A stretch of DNA of 64,000 bases from Microbacterium sp. LWO12-1.2 (GTDB lineage: Bacteria; Actinomycetota; Actinomycetes; Actinomycetales; Microbacteriaceae): NCBI RefSeq assembly GCF_040675875.1, contig NZ_JBEGII010000001.1:1240001-1304000 (forward strand), in the 5' to 3' direction. Shown here one piece after another: positions 1 to 8,154 of the stretch. How positions within the stretch are numbered: position 1 is the first letter of the stretch; the number at the start of each line of letters is the position of its first letter. Below the pieces are notes generated by a model. It did not search any database. It was not told the origin of the DNA and saw nothing but the letters and a program-made list of their open reading frames with translations. Made by a program: the position numbers and the translations under genes.

Positions 1-1203
1 ATCACCTACGTGTTCGACGAGCCCACGATCGGCCTGCACCCGCATGACATCCAGCGTATGAACGGGTTGCTCGTGAAGCTGCGTGACAAGGGCAATACGG
101 TGCTCGTGGTGGAGCACAAACCCGAGACGATCGTGATCGCCGACCACGTGGTCGACCTCGGTCCCGGAGCCGGAAGTGCGGGCGGCGAGATCTGCTTCGA
201 AGGCTCGGTTGACGGCCTCAAGGCGAGCGGTACTCTCACCGGCGACCACCTGGAGGATCGCGCCGCGTTGAAGGATTCCGTACGGAGCGGCGACGGAGCG
301 ATCGAGGTCCGCGGCGCGACGGAGAACAACCTCCAGAACGTCGACGTCGATATCCCCACCGGTGTCCTCACGGTGATCACGGGCGTCGCCGGATCGGGGA
401 AGAGCTCACTGATCCACGGCTCGGTGACACGCAGGGAAGGCGTCGTGGCGATCGACCAGGGAGCGATCAAGGGCTCGCGGCGCAGCAACCCGGCGACCTA
501 TACCGGGCTTCTGGAGCCGATCCGCAAGGCCTTCGCGAAAGTGAACGGTGTGAAGCCGGCACTCTTCAGCGCAAACTCCGAGGGCGCATGTCCCACGTGT
601 AAGGGCGCAGGCGTCATCATCACCGAGCTCGGATTCATGGACTCCATCGAGACGCCGTGCGAGGACTGCGGCGGTAAGCGCTTCCAGGCCAGCGTGCTGG
701 AGTACAAGCTGGCGGGCAAGGACATCACCGAAGTGCTCGATCTGCCCGTGTCGGAGGCACGGGTCTTCTTCTCCGAAGGTGAGGCGAAGATCCCGGCAGC
801 GACAGCGATCCTCGGACGGCTGGATGACGTCGGCCTGGGTTACCTGTCACTCGGTCAGCCGTTGTCGACGTTGTCGGGCGGCGAGCGTCAGCGCGTGAAG
901 CTGGCGATCCAGATGGGTGAGAAGGGCGACATCTACGTGCTGGACGAGCCGACCACCGGCTTGCACCTTGCAGACGTCGACAAGATCCTCGGCCTGCTCG
1001 ATCGTCTTGTGGAATCCGGTAAGACCGTCATCGTGATCGAGCACCACCAGGCGGTCATGGCCCACGCCGACTGGATCATCGACATCGGGCCTGGTGCCGG
1101 ACACGACGGCGGCCGAGTCGTCTTCGAAGGAACGCCTGCCGATCTGGTCGCCGACAAGTCCACGCTGACGGGTGAGCACCTCGCCGCGTACGTCGGTGTG
1201 TGA
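1..1203 (+). CDS. UvrA-like ABC ATPase, 5'-truncated by window edge
   Basis: C-terminal part of a UvrA-family twin ABC ATPase; the reading frame is open to base 1, so the start lies outside the window. Visible in order: the Walker B of the first ABC domain (DEPTIGLH at the very start), the second Walker A (GVAGSGKSSL, about codon 127), a CxxC...CxxC zinc module (CPTC about 196, CEDC about 220), the ABC signature LSGGERQRVKLA (about 291) and the second Walker B LDEPTTGLH (about 314). UvrA proteins scan DNA for damage in nucleotide excision repair. Shorter UvrA paralogues in actinobacteria are often annotated as UvrA2-like or drug-resistance proteins. The compact region after the second Walker A suggests a paralogue rather than the main UvrA, but the missing N-terminus prevents a firm choice. 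Confidence 0.85.
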   Translation: MTYVFDEPTIGLHPHDIQRMNGLLVKLRDKGNTVLVVEHKPETIVIADHVVDLGPGAGSAGGEICFEGSVDGLKASGTLTGDHLEDRAALKDSVRSGDGAIEVRGATENNLQNVDVDIPTGVLTVITGVAGSGKSSLIHGSVTRREGVVAIDQGAIKGSRRSNPATYTGLLEPIRKAFAKVNGVKPALFSANSEGACPTCKGAGVIITELGFMDSIETPCEDCGGKRFQASVLEYKLAGKDITEVLDLPVSEARVFFSEGEAKIPAATAILGRLDDVGLGYLSLGQPLSTLSGGERQRVKLAIQMGEKGDIYVLDEPTTGLHLADVDKILGLLDRLVESGKTVIVIEHHQAVMAHADWIIDIGPGAGHDGGRVVFEGTPADLVADKSTLTGEHLAAYVGV

Positions 1204-1299
1204 GCCGGTGAGCGACCTTCGGATGTCGGCGGACGCTGCGCTCTGACGCAGATCGTCGCCGGTGGCGTGTAGGTGTCGGCCACTCTCGAGTTGTAGCCG

Positions 1300-1313
1300 A
1301 TAATGCACATTAT
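1300..1313. repeat. 14-bp AT-rich palindrome
   Basis: ATAATGCACATTAT is a perfect 14-bp palindrome, and unusually AT-rich for this window. It lies between the end of the UvrA-like gene and the end of the small ORF on the other strand. It could be a protein-binding site; no function is assigned. Confidence 0.4.
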
Positions 1314-1324
1314 GTCAGTTTAAA

Positions 1325-1621
1325 TCAAACAGACTGCACTTCTCGCAATCGCGACGAAGCGGGCAACGCTTCCCCGCTATCCGTAAACGTTCCCTGATCG
1401 TTTACGGATAGCGGGATGCCAGCAACCATTCGACCGCTTTCCTCCACCGACATCTCAGTTCGCGCACCGTCGGGGCCCCACCGGGAGCCGAACAACTCCC
1501 GGTGGTCATTGCGGCTGCAGTTCTTGCGTCGAAGTTCGTAGTAGTCGTCATCGAGATAGACCTCGAACTCATCGGCGAAGGAACCTGAGCGCGGCAGCCG
1601 GGTCATCTTGAGCCAGTGCAC
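1325..1621 (-). CDS. small hypothetical protein, start uncertain
   Basis: A 98-codon frame from a GTG start; not a family I recognise. The protein is acidic in the middle (FEVYLDDDYYELRR). Coding-like sequence (LSLPDPPTVTLRRDDIR...) continues upstream of the GTG with no stop for about 41 codons, back to the TGA that ends the neighbouring gene in the same frame. The annotated GTG is therefore probably not the real beginning. Either the gene starts at a non-standard codon (a CTG at 1678 follows a GAGG), or it lost its start, or the two neighbours were once one gene. A 17-bp perfect inverted repeat lies inside the last third of the frame. It may be a decaying gene. Confidence 0.4.
   Translation of the reverse strand: MHWLKMTRLPRSGSFADEFEVYLDDDYYELRRKNCSRNDHRELFGSRWGPDGARTEMSVEESGRMVAGIPLSVNDQGTFTDSGEALPASSRLREVQSV
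1373..1415. repeat. 17-bp perfect inverted repeat, 9-nt loop
   Basis: Left arm 1373-1389 (CCCGCTATCCGTAAACG) and right arm 1399-1415 are exact reverse complements around the 9-nt loop TTCCCTGAT. The hairpin lies inside the 3' part of a small hypothetical reading frame, so it is either a structured mRNA element or an inserted palindromic repeat. Confidence 0.8.
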
Positions 1622-1744
1622 GACGGCGCGGATATCGTCGCGTCTGAGCGTGACGGTGGGTGGGTCGGGAAGCGACAGCCGTCCTCGGGTTGTGGTGCGA
1701 CTCCCCCGGTGGCTGCACTGACCGCATCGTTCGCCGTGGGCATT

Positions 1745-2176
1745 TCAGGGCCGCAGCCACGGCGCGACCACCGGGGTGCGCGTGGCGGTGAACTGCAGCT
1801 GGGGATCGTCCAGAGTGAAGAACTTCATCCACTGGTCCCGGTCGAAGTTCTCGAAGCCGAGCGCGCGCGAACTCGGATCCTTCGCGACGACCATCAGGGT
1901 GTCAGCCTGGGGATACACCTGGACGTCCACACCTCTATACGTGCCGTCATATGACAGCCTATACGTGTCGATCCGTTCGTCAGCGGTGATCTCATGCGCG
2001 TACCTCGCTGGCGTGTTCTTCGGTGTCTTGAGCTTCGTGAAACCGGGCGCCGGGCTGTGCGACATCAGGACCCAGCGGCCCTTGATGGTGAGGAGTTCGT
2101 ATTCGACCCCCTGCGCGCGTGCATAGAGTCCATCCTTTAGAAGCCGGGGGCTCGCTTTCACTCCGTCATCGCTCAT
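1745..2176 (-). CDS. hypothetical protein, 143 aa
   Basis: Unrecognised soluble protein with no signal peptide or membrane segment. The sequence is compositionally normal for the window and reads like a folded alpha/beta protein (ELLTIKGRWVLMSHSP..., VQVYPQADTLMVVAKDP). It ends at a TGA, after which the same frame stays open into the next small gene, so the two may be related in origin. Upstream is the divergent-facing 3' end of the amidase region, 81 nt away. No function is proposed. Confidence 0.6.
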   Translation of the reverse strand: MSDDGVKASPRLLKDGLYARAQGVEYELLTIKGRWVLMSHSPAPGFTKLKTPKNTPARYAHEITADERIDTYRLSYDGTYRGVDVQVYPQADTLMVVAKDPSSRALGFENFDRDQWMKFFTLDDPQLQFTATRTPVVAPWLRP

Positions 2177-2257
2177 ATAGCGAGCGTACCGATCATGTTC
2201 GTGCCGTAACCCGCGACGCCACCACCCAGCGCGCTGTAGATCGTCGGTGCAGCGGGG

Positions 2258-3028
2258 CTACACAGAGCGCTTCGCGATGAAGATCTGTCGTGCACGGCTC
2301 ACGATGTCATCGAGTCGCGCCTGCAGGTACGGGCCGGGGCATTCGGTACCCGACCAGGTCTCCTGGTGTGTGATGACGTGCTCCCGGTCGATCGTGAACG
2401 ACACCGGTACGCCGTCGAGACTCTTGCCGTCGAAGGTCGCGAGCCACGCGATCATCTGCGAGAGCTCTTCCAACTGCGCCGCCGTCACGGCGTAATCAGG
2501 CGCCCCGGAATGGTCCAGAGTCTCTACCGCCAGGGAGCGCCAGTTCCAGTCGGCTCCGGTTGCGGACGGCTTCGCCCCAGGGCGGATCAGCTCGATGACG
2601 GACCCGTCGTGCCGCAGATAGAAGGTCGGCGCCGAGGATCGCTTGTTGCAGCGCGAGAAGAAGTCCAGCTGGTCATTGGTCGTGCCGGTGTGGTGGATGA
2701 TGAACCGGTCTATGACCGGCGTCACGGCGCGACGGTCGCTTCCCGCCGTGTCACGGCGTGCCCGATCGGTGGGGTGTGCACAGTCCGAGAACCCCAGGGG
2801 TGCTTCGAGTCCTCTCACCGCACGGTCGTAGACGGGAACGTACTCGGTCAGTCCGTTCGGATTGTCGGGATCCACGGCGATCGTCGCATCGCCTGGAGCC
2901 ACGTGGCTCGTAGAGAGCCAGATTCCCGCGGCTGTGGCGGTGACGCCCGCACCCGCGGCGATCAGAAAGCGCCGACGAGAATGCGCTGACGGTTGCGTCG
3001 CGGATCCGGGTGTCTCGGAATGCTGCAT
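2258..3028 (-). CDS. exported N-acetylmuramoyl-L-alanine amidase (PGRP/amidase_2 fold)
   Basis: A 256-aa exported peptidoglycan amidase that would cleave the bond between muramic acid and L-alanine in the cell wall. Residues 18-40 form a Tat-type signal (SRRRFLIAAGAG followed by a hydrophobic run). The catalytic domain covers about residues 100-250. The zinc ligands of the amidase_2 family can be seen as His112 in IIHHTGT, His221 in VITHQE and Cys230 in TECPGP. The sequence also has a typical ITHQETW...CPGP ending with no separate wall-binding repeats. It is transcribed divergently from the membrane protein gene starting at 3102. Confidence 0.85.
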   Translation of the reverse strand: MQHSETPGSATQPSAHSRRRFLIAAGAGVTATAAGIWLSTSHVAPGDATIAVDPDNPNGLTEYVPVYDRAVRGLEAPLGFSDCAHPTDRARRDTAGSDRRAVTPVIDRFIIHHTGTTNDQLDFFSRCNKRSSAPTFYLRHDGSVIELIRPGAKPSATGADWNWRSLAVETLDHSGAPDYAVTAAQLEELSQMIAWLATFDGKSLDGVPVSFTIDREHVITHQETWSGTECPGPYLQARLDDIVSRARQIFIAKRSV

Positions 3029-3089
3029 CTATCTATTCAACCGCTTCGCGTTGCGCGTCCGCGTCGCAGCTGCTCGCAACATGTCGGGC

Positions 3090-3095
3090 TATCGT
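3090..3095 (+). promoter_or_regulatory. -10 box TATCGT at leaderless distance
   Basis: TATCGT matches TAnnnT. Its first base lies exactly 12 nt before the GTG at 3102, so transcription would begin on the start codon. There is no ribosome-binding site in front of that GTG. No clear -35 box is visible. Confidence 0.55.
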
Positions 3096-3101
3096 GATCG
3101 T

Positions 3102-3848
3102 GTGAGCGACGATGCGAGTAGCGAACTGAGAACACAGCGGGCCCAGCGTCGCACCTGGGTGGCCGGCGGTGTTCTGCTGCTGTTGTCTGTGGCTGTCGAA
3201 CTCGCAGCGCGCGGGCCACTCGCAGACCTCTCCCCCGGCAAGGATTGGCTCTTCGCGGCCGCGGTTATTGTCCTGGTGATCGGCATCGGCCGCGGCGGGA
3301 GCATCACGGCAGGACGCTTCGTGGGTACTTTCTCGACCACCCTCCTGGTCGTCGCCCCGCTGACGCAGTCCTACTGGTTCGCCCTCCTTCCGGACAGCAC
3401 GGGTGACCTGAATGCCGAGGAAGACGCGTGGGTGCTGGTCGCGACGGCATACTTCGGAATCCTGGTCCTGCTCGCCCTCATCTCGGTCATCGCGATCGTC
3501 CGCGCCAGGGTGATCCCAGCGCCGTGGCACTGGGCACCCCTGTGGGTCATGATCTGGACGCCCGTGACGTACGCGATCGGACTGGCCTTCTTCTCCGCCG
3601 CACCGCTCGGAACCCCGGTCGCAAGCTTCGGGGCGATCTTCAGCCTCTACGGACCCGCTGCAGGAGTCGCATTCCTGGGCGTCTTGGCGGTCGTGCTCGG
3701 AATGCGATGTGCACCGGCCGCGGCCCCCGATGGGCAGTGGCATCACTGGTTCGACGATGCTCTCCCCCTTGCGCCGCTCCCCCAATCAAACGGCTCCGGC
3801 ACGGAAAGCCCCGGGAACACCGCCGAACGTAGCCGGTCGCAGGACTGA
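3102..3848 (+). CDS. polytopic membrane protein, unknown function
   Basis: A 248-aa integral membrane protein with about six hydrophobic segments: WVAGGVLLLLSVAVEL, WLFAAAVIVLVIGIG, FSTTLLVVAPL, YFGILVLLALISVIAIV, APLWVMIWTPVTYAIGLAFF and GVAFLGVLAVVLG. A short charged N-terminus (SDDASSELRTQRAQRR) and a polar C-terminal tail flank them. I do not recognise the family. GTG at 3102 was chosen over ATG 3081 because a TATCGT box sits at the exact leaderless spacing and neither start has a Shine-Dalgarno sequence. Confidence 0.7.
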   Translation: MSDDASSELRTQRAQRRTWVAGGVLLLLSVAVELAARGPLADLSPGKDWLFAAAVIVLVIGIGRGGSITAGRFVGTFSTTLLVVAPLTQSYWFALLPDSTGDLNAEEDAWVLVATAYFGILVLLALISVIAIVRARVIPAPWHWAPLWVMIWTPVTYAIGLAFFSAAPLGTPVASFGAIFSLYGPAAGVAFLGVLAVVLGMRCAPAAAPDGQWHHWFDDALPLAPLPQSNGSGTESPGNTAERSRSQD

Positions 3849-3966
3849 AGCCCGCGTTCGCGACGATGCGCTCGGCCCTCCGACCACGGGCGGCACTCGG
3901 GCGCCGTGGCAAGGCGGCGCATCAAATATTCCAGTATCGGGATATGTCCTGTGCCACGCTGTCTCC

Positions 3967-4587
3967 GTGAAAAAGGTCACGAAGGCTCGACTCGCCGGCG
4001 TCGCCGCCATCGTGCTGGTCGCCGCCGGTGTGATCTCCGGATGTTCCTGGATCAGCCCGGAAGCGCAGATGGATCGTCAGCTGAAGTCAGAGCTGGCGGA
4101 CATGGTCGAAGGCGCTCAGGATGCCACCTGGCAGTTCCGTGGTGAGCTCGCGGCTGACCCTGAGGCTGCGATACCCGAGGTCGGGGGCATCGCGGACGCG
4201 CGGGCGGCACTGTCAGACCCGACGCTCGAGATCCCTCCCGGCATTTGGACGCTCATCGACCTGGCGAAGACCGACGAAGGAACGGCTCTCACGCTGACGA
4301 CGAAGGTCGACGTCACGCGTGGTGGAGGATTCTTCATCAGTTCCGATGAGGGTCGCGTGTGCTTCGTGCTCCTCGTCTCCCCTGATGGATCGCGCATCGA
4401 TACGCTGCCCGCCGACTGCGGCGACGCCGTGGGCCCGGCGCTCGGCGACGAAGTGCGCGATGACGGCGAGTCGATCGAGGTCTATCTGGATGAGCTCGAC
4501 CTGCGGCGAAGCGTGGACGGCTCCGACTATCGACCACTCCCCTGCCAATGTCACAGCGGCGGCGACTGCGACTGCCCCGGCGGCTGA
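3967..4587 (+). CDS. lipoprotein, unknown function
   Basis: A 206-aa secreted lipoprotein. The N-terminus is a lipoprotein signal: basic KKVTKAR, a hydrophobic stretch, then the lipobox VISGC, with the lipidated Cys at about residue 26. The mature part is acidic and soluble and ends in a short Cys-rich tail (CQCHSGGDCDCPGG) that could bind metal or form disulfides. GTG at 3967 was chosen because it directly precedes the signal peptide. Upstream frame extension has no coding character. The family is not recognised. Confidence 0.75.
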   Translation: MKKVTKARLAGVAAIVLVAAGVISGCSWISPEAQMDRQLKSELADMVEGAQDATWQFRGELAADPEAAIPEVGGIADARAALSDPTLEIPPGIWTLIDLAKTDEGTALTLTTKVDVTRGGGFFISSDEGRVCFVLLVSPDGSRIDTLPADCGDAVGPALGDEVRDDGESIEVYLDELDLRRSVDGSDYRPLPCQCHSGGDCDCPGG

Positions 4588-4629
4588 GCCCAGAGCCCGT
4601 CCGCCGGCGCTCTAGGCGTCCGCGCTCGC

Positions 4630-5127
4630 TCAGATGGAGGGTTCGGGATTCCTCACCATGCACACCAGCCCTGGGCGAGCATCCCATGAAGCGACGCGGA
4701 CGAATCCGAGGGATTCGTAAAGCCTGATCGCCGGTGCGCGCCAGTGCCACACGGTGAGGCTCAGCGGTCCGTCAGACGAATCGATCGCCGCCGCCAGCAG
4801 CGCTCGACCGACACCTCGGCCGCGCGCTCGCGGCTCCGTCCAGAGGCGTTTAATCTCGTGCGTCCCTGCGCCATCGCCCACGATCACCACTCCGGCGGGC
4901 TGCCCGTCGATGTCGGCAATGATGACGCGGCACCCGGCGTACGCCACCGCGGGATCGCCGACTTCGCGCACATAGTTCTCGGGAAGCGAGCCCCGAGGTC
5001 CAGGAGCGACCCCTTCCTCCTGCTTCTCCTGCTCGGTCTTGACCAGGTACGTGCGCACGAGCGCACTCACGACGGCCGCGTCGGGGCCACTCAGATCGGC
5101 CTCGCGAGTGTCGGCTTCAGACATCAT
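4630..5127 (-). CDS. GNAT-family N-acetyltransferase
   Basis: A 165-aa acetyltransferase of the GCN5 fold, transferring acetyl from acetyl-CoA to an unknown amine. The acetyl-CoA pyrophosphate loop is clear: RARGRGVGRALL around residues 100-111, preceded by the beta-strand IKRLWTEP and followed by the usual C-terminal AIRLYESLGFVRV motif. Starts are ambiguous between two adjacent ATG codons (5127 and 5124). A purine-rich GGAGTGGGTGG precedes them. Convergent with the lipoprotein gene to its left. Confidence 0.8.
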   Translation of the reverse strand: MMSEADTREADLSGPDAAVVSALVRTYLVKTEQEKQEEGVAPGPRGSLPENYVREVGDPAVAYAGCRVIIADIDGQPAGVVIVGDGAGTHEIKRLWTEPRARGRGVGRALLAAAIDSSDGPLSLTVWHWRAPAIRLYESLGFVRVASWDARPGLVCMVRNPEPSI

Positions 5128-5282
5128 CCACCCACTCCTGCGCCTCGGCCTACTGTTCTCCGTCGCTGCGGCGACGTCTCCTCCACTTTAGGTCCGGATT
5201 CACATCGGGGTTCGCGGCGAGGGGCCACGTCGCGCGCCGACCCCACAACGACACCCGGATGTGGTTGACTGACTCCCGTTTG

Positions 5283-5288
5283 TATAGA
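5283..5288 (+). promoter_or_regulatory. likely -10 box TATAGA for the lipoprotein gene
   Basis: TATAGA lies 42 nt upstream of the lipoprotein ATG at 5330 and fits a sigma70-type -10 box. A TTGACT occurs at 5265 but only 12 nt away, too close for a standard -35. Directly downstream, 5290-5311 forms a hairpin with 7-bp arms GGCGCTG/CAGCGCC in the 5' leader. Confidence 0.5.
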
Positions 5289-5329
5289 AGGCGCTGTCGA
5301 TCGGCAGCGCCTATGAAGGGGGAATTTTC

Positions 5330-5806
5330 ATGAACCGCCGTATTGCCGCATTGACCATCGCCGCTGTTGCCGTCCTCGGCCTGACCGCCTGCTCGGGTTC
5401 GCCGAGCGCGACCGACGAGTCGTCGACCAAGGGCGAGAACTCGGCTCCTGCCGAGCAGAACACCGACCAGAGCGTTGCCGACGCGTGCACCGAGGCCGGC
5501 ACGAAGGTCCAGGCAGCGTCTCAGGAGCTGTCCTCCCTCGACGTGTCCGCCGCTGCTGCTGACCCGCAGGGCACCGTCGACGCATTCAGCAAGACGGTCG
5601 ACGCGATCGGCGCCGCTGCTGAGTCCGTGGGCAACCCTGAGGTCAAGGCTGCCGTGGGCGACGTCTACGACGACTTCGGCGCTCTGCGCGACGTGCTCTC
5701 GAAAGTCCTGATCGATCAGGACACCTCCGCGGCGTCGGAGATGACCACGATCATGGCTGACGTGCAGGAGTCGTCGACGGCGCTCAGCACGATCTGCGCC
5801 GGCTGA
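5330..5806 (+). CDS. small lipoprotein, unknown function
   Basis: A 158-aa lipoprotein: signal MNRRIAALTIAAVAVLGLTAC with lipobox LTAC, Cys at residue 21, then a Ser/Thr/Glu-rich linker and an all-alpha mature domain of roughly 110 residues. A strong ribosome-binding site (GAAGGGGGA at 5315-5323) precedes the ATG. The gene has its own -10 box and a strong terminator, so it is a monocistronic unit that is likely well expressed. Function not recognised. Confidence 0.8.
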   Translation: MNRRIAALTIAAVAVLGLTACSGSPSATDESSTKGENSAPAEQNTDQSVADACTEAGTKVQAASQELSSLDVSAAAADPQGTVDAFSKTVDAIGAAAESVGNPEVKAAVGDVYDDFGALRDVLSKVLIDQDTSAASEMTTIMADVQESSTALSTICAG

Positions 5807-5819
5807 CACTCGTCACACC

Positions 5820-5860
5820 GGAAGAGGTGCCCCGTGACTCTGTCGCGGGGCACCTCTTCC
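5820..5860 (+). terminator. Rho-independent-type terminator
   Basis: 14-bp perfect stem GGAAGAGGTGCCCC (5820-5833) paired with 5847-5860 around a 13-nt loop, starting 14 nt after the lipoprotein stop and followed by a short T-containing stretch (GTTTCC). It separates this gene from the MFS gene downstream. Confidence 0.8.
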
Positions 5861-5925
5861 GTTTCCGGTGGACTCGTCGGATGCTCGACGGTGTCCAGTG
5901 GCACGAGGCGGCGGACGACGAGGAG

Positions 5926-5931
5926 TAGCGT
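5926..5931 (+). promoter_or_regulatory. -10 box TAGCGT at leaderless distance
   Basis: TAGCGT (TAnnnT) begins exactly 12 nt before the GTG start at 5938 of the MFS gene, so the mRNA would begin at the start codon. No -35 box is evident. Confidence 0.5.
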
Positions 5932-5937
5932 GGAAGG

Positions 5938-7263
5938 GTGCAGCGTGTCCCCCTCTCCCCCGTCTCGACTCCGGGGTGGCGCGCATGGGTGATCTGGTCG
6001 GTCGGCGTCGCCGCCTACGTCCTCGCGATCACCAACCGCACCTCGCTGGGAGCCGTCGGGGTCGAGGCCGCTGACCGCTTCCAGGCGGATGCGTCGACCC
6101 TCGCCCTGTTCGCCGTCGTGCAGCTGGCCGTGTACGGGGGCATGCAGATTCCGATCGGGGTGCTCCTTGATCGCTTCGGCTCGCGTCCGATCATGACCAT
6201 CGGGATGCTGTTGATGGCAGCAGGACAGCTGACCATGGCGCTGTCACCGAGCATCGGCATCGCGGTGTTCGCACGCGTGCTGCTCGGCGCCGGTGATGCG
6301 GCGATCTTCCCTGCCGTGCTCCGGCTCGTGGCGACCTGGTTCCCCGCGCAGCGCGGACCACTCATGGTGCAGTTCACCGGAATCCTCGGACAGACGGGAC
6401 AGCTCATCGCGCTGGTGCCGCTTGCCGCGCTGCTGCATGCGACCACCTGGAGCATCACTTTCGGGAGCATCGCAGGGCTCGGTGTTCTCTTCACGATCCT
6501 CGTCGCACTGGTCATCCGCAATCATCCGCCTGAGCGTGGCGCAGACGTCACTGTGAACACCGACACCGGGGTCATCCGGGTCGTCACCTCGGCGATCGAC
6601 ACCGGCGTCGGCATCCGGGCCGCATGGGCGCATCCCGGAACGCGCCTCGCATTCTGGTCGCACTTCACGACCCCTTTCGCCGGGACGGCATTCGTGCTGC
6701 TGTGGGGAATGCCCTTCCTGACGGCGGCGCAGGGGCTCGACACCGCGCACGCGGCAGGAATCATCTCCGTGTACGTCGTCGCGGGGATGGCACTCGGTCC
6801 GGTGATCGGCGATCTCTCCCGACGGTTGCCCAACCATCGCTCACTCGCGCTCGTGCTCCCCGCCGTGGGCGTGCAGATGGTGGCGTGGCTCCTCGTGATC
6901 GCGCTCCCCGATCCGGCGCCGCTCTGGCTGCTGTACGTTCTCGGGGTGGCGCTCGCAACCGGTGGGCCGGCGTCCATGATCGCCTTCGACCACGCGCGAA
7001 CGCACAACCCCTCGCACCGACTCAGCACCGCGACCGGTGTGACGAATGCCGGCGGGTTCATCGCTGCTCTGATCGCGATCTTCCTGATCGGGCTCGCGCT
7101 CGACCTGCAGGGTGCGGGCACGCCGGAGACCTATTCGCTCGACGCCTTCCGGCTGGCCTTCCTGATGCCCGTGCCTCTCTGGATCATCGGCGTGATCTTC
7201 ATCCTGATCGAGCGGAAACGCACGCGCATCCGCATTGGGCTCGATCCCGACCGTCGCCGTTGA
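5938..7263 (+). CDS. MFS transporter
   Basis: A 441-aa major facilitator transporter with twelve predicted hydrophobic segments. The N-half carries the family's loop 2-3 motif in the form GVLLDRFGSRP (about residues 76-86), and the first helix contains TNRTSLG, typical of the nitrate/sialate-like or general organic-solute branch. The tail is basic (ERKRTRIRIGLDPDRRR). The substrate cannot be read from sequence. The GTG start is supported by a leaderless -10 box; the upstream terminator isolates it from the lipoprotein. Confidence 0.8.
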   Translation: MQRVPLSPVSTPGWRAWVIWSVGVAAYVLAITNRTSLGAVGVEAADRFQADASTLALFAVVQLAVYGGMQIPIGVLLDRFGSRPIMTIGMLLMAAGQLTMALSPSIGIAVFARVLLGAGDAAIFPAVLRLVATWFPAQRGPLMVQFTGILGQTGQLIALVPLAALLHATTWSITFGSIAGLGVLFTILVALVIRNHPPERGADVTVNTDTGVIRVVTSAIDTGVGIRAAWAHPGTRLAFWSHFTTPFAGTAFVLLWGMPFLTAAQGLDTAHAAGIISVYVVAGMALGPVIGDLSRRLPNHRSLALVLPAVGVQMVAWLLVIALPDPAPLWLLYVLGVALATGGPASMIAFDHARTHNPSHRLSTATGVTNAGGFIAALIAIFLIGLALDLQGAGTPETYSLDAFRLAFLMPVPLWIIGVIFILIERKRTRIRIGLDPDRRR

Positions 7264-7293
7264 CCATCTCGTGCCCGCCGGGACGGATCGGTC

Positions 7294-8106
7294 TCAGCGC
7301 AGCAGGTGCTGAAAGGTCTCGAGGATGAGTTCGATGCTCACCCTCTCCGGCACGTCCGCGTCACCGGCCTCGAACTCAGCGAGTTCGACTCCGCGCACTG
7401 CGTCGACAGGGAGCGCCGCGAAGATGGCCGCGATCTGGTGCGGCAAGAGTCCTGCCCCCACGCGGTAGGCAGCGGGGATGTAGCCGGGCTCGAGCACGTC
7501 CCAGTCGACGTGGATCCAGACGGGACGACCGGCGACGAGCTCCGTGATGCGTTCAGGCGTGCTCTCCGCCGGCGGCACCACGGTGACCCCGGCGTTCGAC
7601 AGCAGCTCTCCCTCCATCGGATCGACGTCCCGTCCGCCGACCACGAAGACCTGACGGGGGTTCAGACCAGCCCCGTGTCCGCTGTCCCACAGCCCGCAGG
7701 CTGCGGCGAGGACCATGCCACCGAGATACCCGGAGTCGGTGGATGCCGGAGTGTTGAAGTCGCCGTGCGCGTCGATCCAGAGCACAACGGCATCCGGGTG
7801 CTTCTCCGCCACGGTCGGCAGCGTTCCCAGACTCGCCGCGCAGGTGTTCGTCGCCAAGAGCGGGACTTCTCCGGCGTCGATCGCCAGACGCACCGCGTCG
7901 CGCAGGCCGGTCAGTGTCGACTCGGCCGCAGGCAGTGCCACCGACCAGTCGTCCGTGGACGCAGCGGTCGGGGTGCCGATGACGGTCGGTGTGAGCTTCA
8001 GCAGCGTCGAGAGGGCCTCCGCCGTCCGTCGGGCGCCGACGAGCGCTCCATCCGTACGGTCGGCAACGCGGCCCTGAGAGACGATGAGCGAGAACGGGGA
8101 GGTCAT
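7294..8106 (-). CDS. arginase-fold (ureohydrolase) protein, probably atypical
   Basis: A 270-aa protein of the arginase/agmatinase/formiminoglutamase superfamily. The second and third metal motifs are present: WIDAHGDFNTP around residue 128 (DAHxD) and HVDWDVLEPG around residue 198 (DxD). The first family motif, GGDHS with a manganese-binding His, is not seen. The corresponding stretch reads LLATNTCAASLG. It may therefore bind metal incompletely or act on another substrate, so arginase activity should not be assumed. It lies 48 nt downstream of the FGE-fold gene on the same strand and may be the last gene of that set. Confidence 0.7.
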   Translation of the reverse strand: MTSPFSLIVSQGRVADRTDGALVGARRTAEALSTLLKLTPTVIGTPTAASTDDWSVALPAAESTLTGLRDAVRLAIDAGEVPLLATNTCAASLGTLPTVAEKHPDAVVLWIDAHGDFNTPASTDSGYLGGMVLAAACGLWDSGHGAGLNPRQVFVVGGRDVDPMEGELLSNAGVTVVPPAESTPERITELVAGRPVWIHVDWDVLEPGYIPAAYRVGAGLLPHQIAAIFAALPVDAVRGVELAEFEAGDADVPERVSIELILETFQHLLR

Positions 8107-8154
8107 ATCCTCCAGCCTGTCATCCCGCCGTATCGTCAGGCAAAATGAGCGGTG

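Noticed and set aside
2862..3101. Long N-terminal extension of the membrane protein gene
   Set aside because: It overlaps the divergent amidase gene and its translation has no similarity to a signal or domain; a leaderless start at 3102 fits better.
5265..5270. TTGACT as the -35 box of the lipoprotein promoter
   Set aside because: Only 12 nt from TATAGA; sigma70-type promoters need about 16-18.
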